Assembly (NCBI GenBank): GCA_009788105.1
Contig: WQSD01000085.1
Span: forward strand, 1-6,240
DNA: 6,240 nucleotides
Reading direction: 5' to 3'
From: Oscillospiraceae bacterium
GTDB lineage: Bacteria > Bacillota > Clostridia > Oscillospirales > CAG-272
Position numbers and translations under genes: made by a program. Positions 5,311-6,240 of this stretch are shown piece by piece (within the stretch, counting starts at the first letter, position 1; each line of letters opens with the position of its first letter). The notes under the pieces are model-generated. The model had not been told where the DNA came from. It saw only the letters and a program-made list of their open reading frames with translations, and did not search any database.

Positions 5311-5427
5311 TTGGGTGCGGTGCGAACTTGTTCGTGTATTTTCGTGGAGCTTCGTGGTTAAATGCCCTTGAGCTTAGCCCTCTTTTGGGGAGAGGGTGGA
5401 CCCAACGAAGTGAGTGACGGGTGTTTT
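5254..5427. mobile_element. Possible 174-bp inverted-repeat element built from two copies of the 58-bp unit
   Basis: The ends are perfect 12-bp inverted repeats: AAAACACCCGTC (5254-5265) and GACGGGTGTTTT (5416-5427). Further in, TCCACCCTCT (5287-5296) matches AGAGGGTGGA (5391-5400) and AAAAGAGGGC (5301-5310) matches GCCCTCTTTT (5377-5386), all inverted and in the same order. The part between the blocks in the right arm (CCCAACGAAGTGAGT) replaces the TTGCGAC hairpin of the left arm. It could be a small non-autonomous element or two insertions of a repeat family in opposite orientation. There is no coding content, and no clean target duplication directly at the ends. Confidence 0.5.
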
Positions 5428-5493
5428 CAGTCGAACACAGCCCGCCCATACAAGGCAACGATACCCTCCCCCCACCTACCCAAAATAACGCTC

Positions 5494-5500
5494 AAAAGGA
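5494..5500 (+). promoter_or_regulatory. Ribosome binding site of the PHP gene
   Basis: AAAAGGA precedes the ATG at 5507 with a 6-nt spacer (AACCCC). It supports this start, which is 10 codons before the first PHP motif. Confidence 0.75.
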
Positions 5501-5506
5501 AACCCC

Positions 5507-6240
5507 ATGAAAAAAACATTATTCAAAGCCACAAACACCCATCGTGCCAATCTCCATTGCCACACCACCGTGTCCGACGGCAGGAAAACGCCGGAGGAAA
5601 CCAAAGAAATGTACGCCCGCCAAGGGTACGGCATTGTGGCGTTCACCGACCACAACAAAATGGTGGCACACCACGAGCTAAGCGACGAAAATTTCCTTGC
5701 TATCACCGCCCTCGAGGTTGACCGCAGTGGCACAGGGGGCAAAACGTACCACATTAACCTGTACGCCACCCGCGAGGACATGGTGGACACTCCGCCCCTT
5801 ATGCGGATGGATTACAGCGACAAGTCAGCCATTAACGCCTACCTTGCCGAGCGGGTAGCAGAGGGCTATCTTGCCTGCTATAATCACCCATCTTGGTCAA
5901 TGCAGGACTTTACCGACTATGCCAACTTGGAAAATCTGTGGGGCATGGAAATTGCCAATTTCAACTGCGACACCGAGGGGCTGTACGGCATATCTCCGCA
6001 AATTTATGACGAAATGTTGCGGAATAATGGAGCGTTGTTTTGCGTTGGCACAGACGACAACCACAACGCCGCACCAAAGGATGACTCTTTCGGTGCGTGG
6101 ACTGTTGTCAACTCTCCTGATTTGCGATACGAAAGCGTGATAAAATCACTGAAAGATGGCGATTTTTACGCCAGTACCGGACCGGAAATTCACGAGATTA
6201 CCATCGAGGATGATATTGTCACTATCAAATGCTCTCCATG
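5507..6240 (+). CDS. PHP-domain metal-dependent phosphoesterase, 3' end cut by window
   Basis: The frame is open from the ATG to the window end, giving 244 residues. PHP proteins are cytoplasmic metallohydrolases with a distorted TIM barrel whose His/Asp clusters bind several metal ions and cleave phosphoester bonds. The motifs appear in order: NLHCH (H17, H19) with SDG (D24); FTDHN (D48, H49); ALEVD with E70; YHINLY with H82; YNHPSWS with H127; and GTDDNHN (D183, H186). The late GDFYASTGPE (218-227) is typical of the TrpH/CehA-like group, for which the substrate is often unknown. The usual length is about 280-320 residues, so perhaps 40-80 are missing. Although it follows hisD, it does not look like the HisJ/HisK histidinol-phosphate phosphatase, also a PHP protein, whose motifs and spacing differ. 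No own promoter is evident; cotranscription with hisD across 374 bp of repeats is possible. Confidence 0.88.
   Translation, partial: MKKTLFKATNTHRANLHCHTTVSDGRKTPEETKEMYARQGYGIVAFTDHNKMVAHHELSDENFLAITALEVDRSGTGGKTYHINLYATREDMVDTPPLMRMDYSDKSAINAYLAERVAEGYLACYNHPSWSMQDFTDYANLENLWGMEIANFNCDTEGLYGISPQIYDEMLRNNGALFCVGTDDNHNAAPKDDSFGAWTVVNSPDLRYESVIKSLKDGDFYASTGPEIHEITIEDDIVTIKCSP

Larger units (their letters stand above)
5133..5506. other. Gene-free repeat region between hisD and the PHP gene
   Basis: No coding frame here is supported. The stretch holds a TGTAGGGG hairpin, a nested hairpin, the second copy of the 58-bp repeat and an inverted relative of it. The last 75 bp before the PHP gene show no clear -35/-10 pair. 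An 8-bp direct repeat AACGATAC brackets the main element (5242-5249 and 5457-5464) but may be chance. Confidence 0.65.

Noticed and set aside
5242..5464. AACGATAC direct repeats at 5242-5249 and 5457-5464 as a target-site duplication
   Set aside because: They are not adjacent to the inverted-repeat ends (5254 and 5427), and GATAC recurs elsewhere in the repeat regions, so chance or shared repeat content explains them.
5207..5721. Frames of 83-119 codons across the second repeat region and the start of the PHP gene
   Set aside because: They cross palindromic repeats or overlap the PHP gene in another frame; the PHP frame has the motifs and the ribosome binding site.
5507..6240. Calling the PHP protein HisJ/HisK histidinol phosphatase because it follows hisD
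   Set aside because: The late GDFYASTGPE and GTDDNHN motifs fit TrpH/CehA-like PHP proteins better, and the 374-bp repeat gap argues against a tight operon.

Overview
The window looks like chromosomal DNA of a bacterium of the Bacillota, most likely class Clostridia. The reasons are strong AAGGAG-type ribosome binding sites about 7 nt before the start codons, near-consensus sigma-A promoters, a Gram-positive style surface protein (signal peptide, ectodomain, acidic linker, one C-terminal membrane anchor, short Lys-rich tail), and a divergent second-type topoisomerase subunit B. The taxonomic placement is inferred from these traits and was not searched.

Layout. Positions 1-1859 (+) hold a type IIA DNA topoisomerase B subunit (ParE/GyrB type) that lacks only its extreme N-terminus, cut by the window edge. 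Positions 1860-2552 have no convincing gene. They are a mosaic of repeats: two heptamer tandem tracts, several GC-rich REP-like hairpins headed by TGTAGGGG, a 58-bp two-hairpin repeat, an intrinsic terminator for the minus strand, and a 160-bp MITE-like element with long terminal inverted repeats flanked by TA. Positions 2553-3542 (-) encode a membrane-anchored surface protein with an F5/8 type C (discoidin-like) domain and a six-cysteine cluster; its promoter (TTGACA-17-TATTAT) is clear. The divergent region 3543-3860 holds that promoter, a run of CACTTT repeats, a possible 49-codon small ORF and an extended -10 promoter for hisD. hisD (3861-5132, +) is intact with all catalytic residues. Positions 5133-5506 are a second repeat mosaic, including a second copy of the 58-bp repeat and an inverted relative of it. 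From 5507 to the window end runs a PHP-domain metallo-phosphoesterase, cut at its 3' end.

How the genes fit together. There is no obvious single operon. The topoisomerase gene and the surface-protein gene converge on the first repeat mosaic; the surface-protein gene and hisD diverge from a shared promoter region; hisD and the PHP gene are co-oriented but separated by 374 bp of repeats. The PHP protein resembles the TrpH/CehA-like group rather than the HisJ-type histidinol phosphatase, so a joint histidine pathway role is not supported. No RNA genes, CRISPR arrays, transposase or phage genes were recognised. The most unusual content is the density and modular structure of the intergenic repeats.
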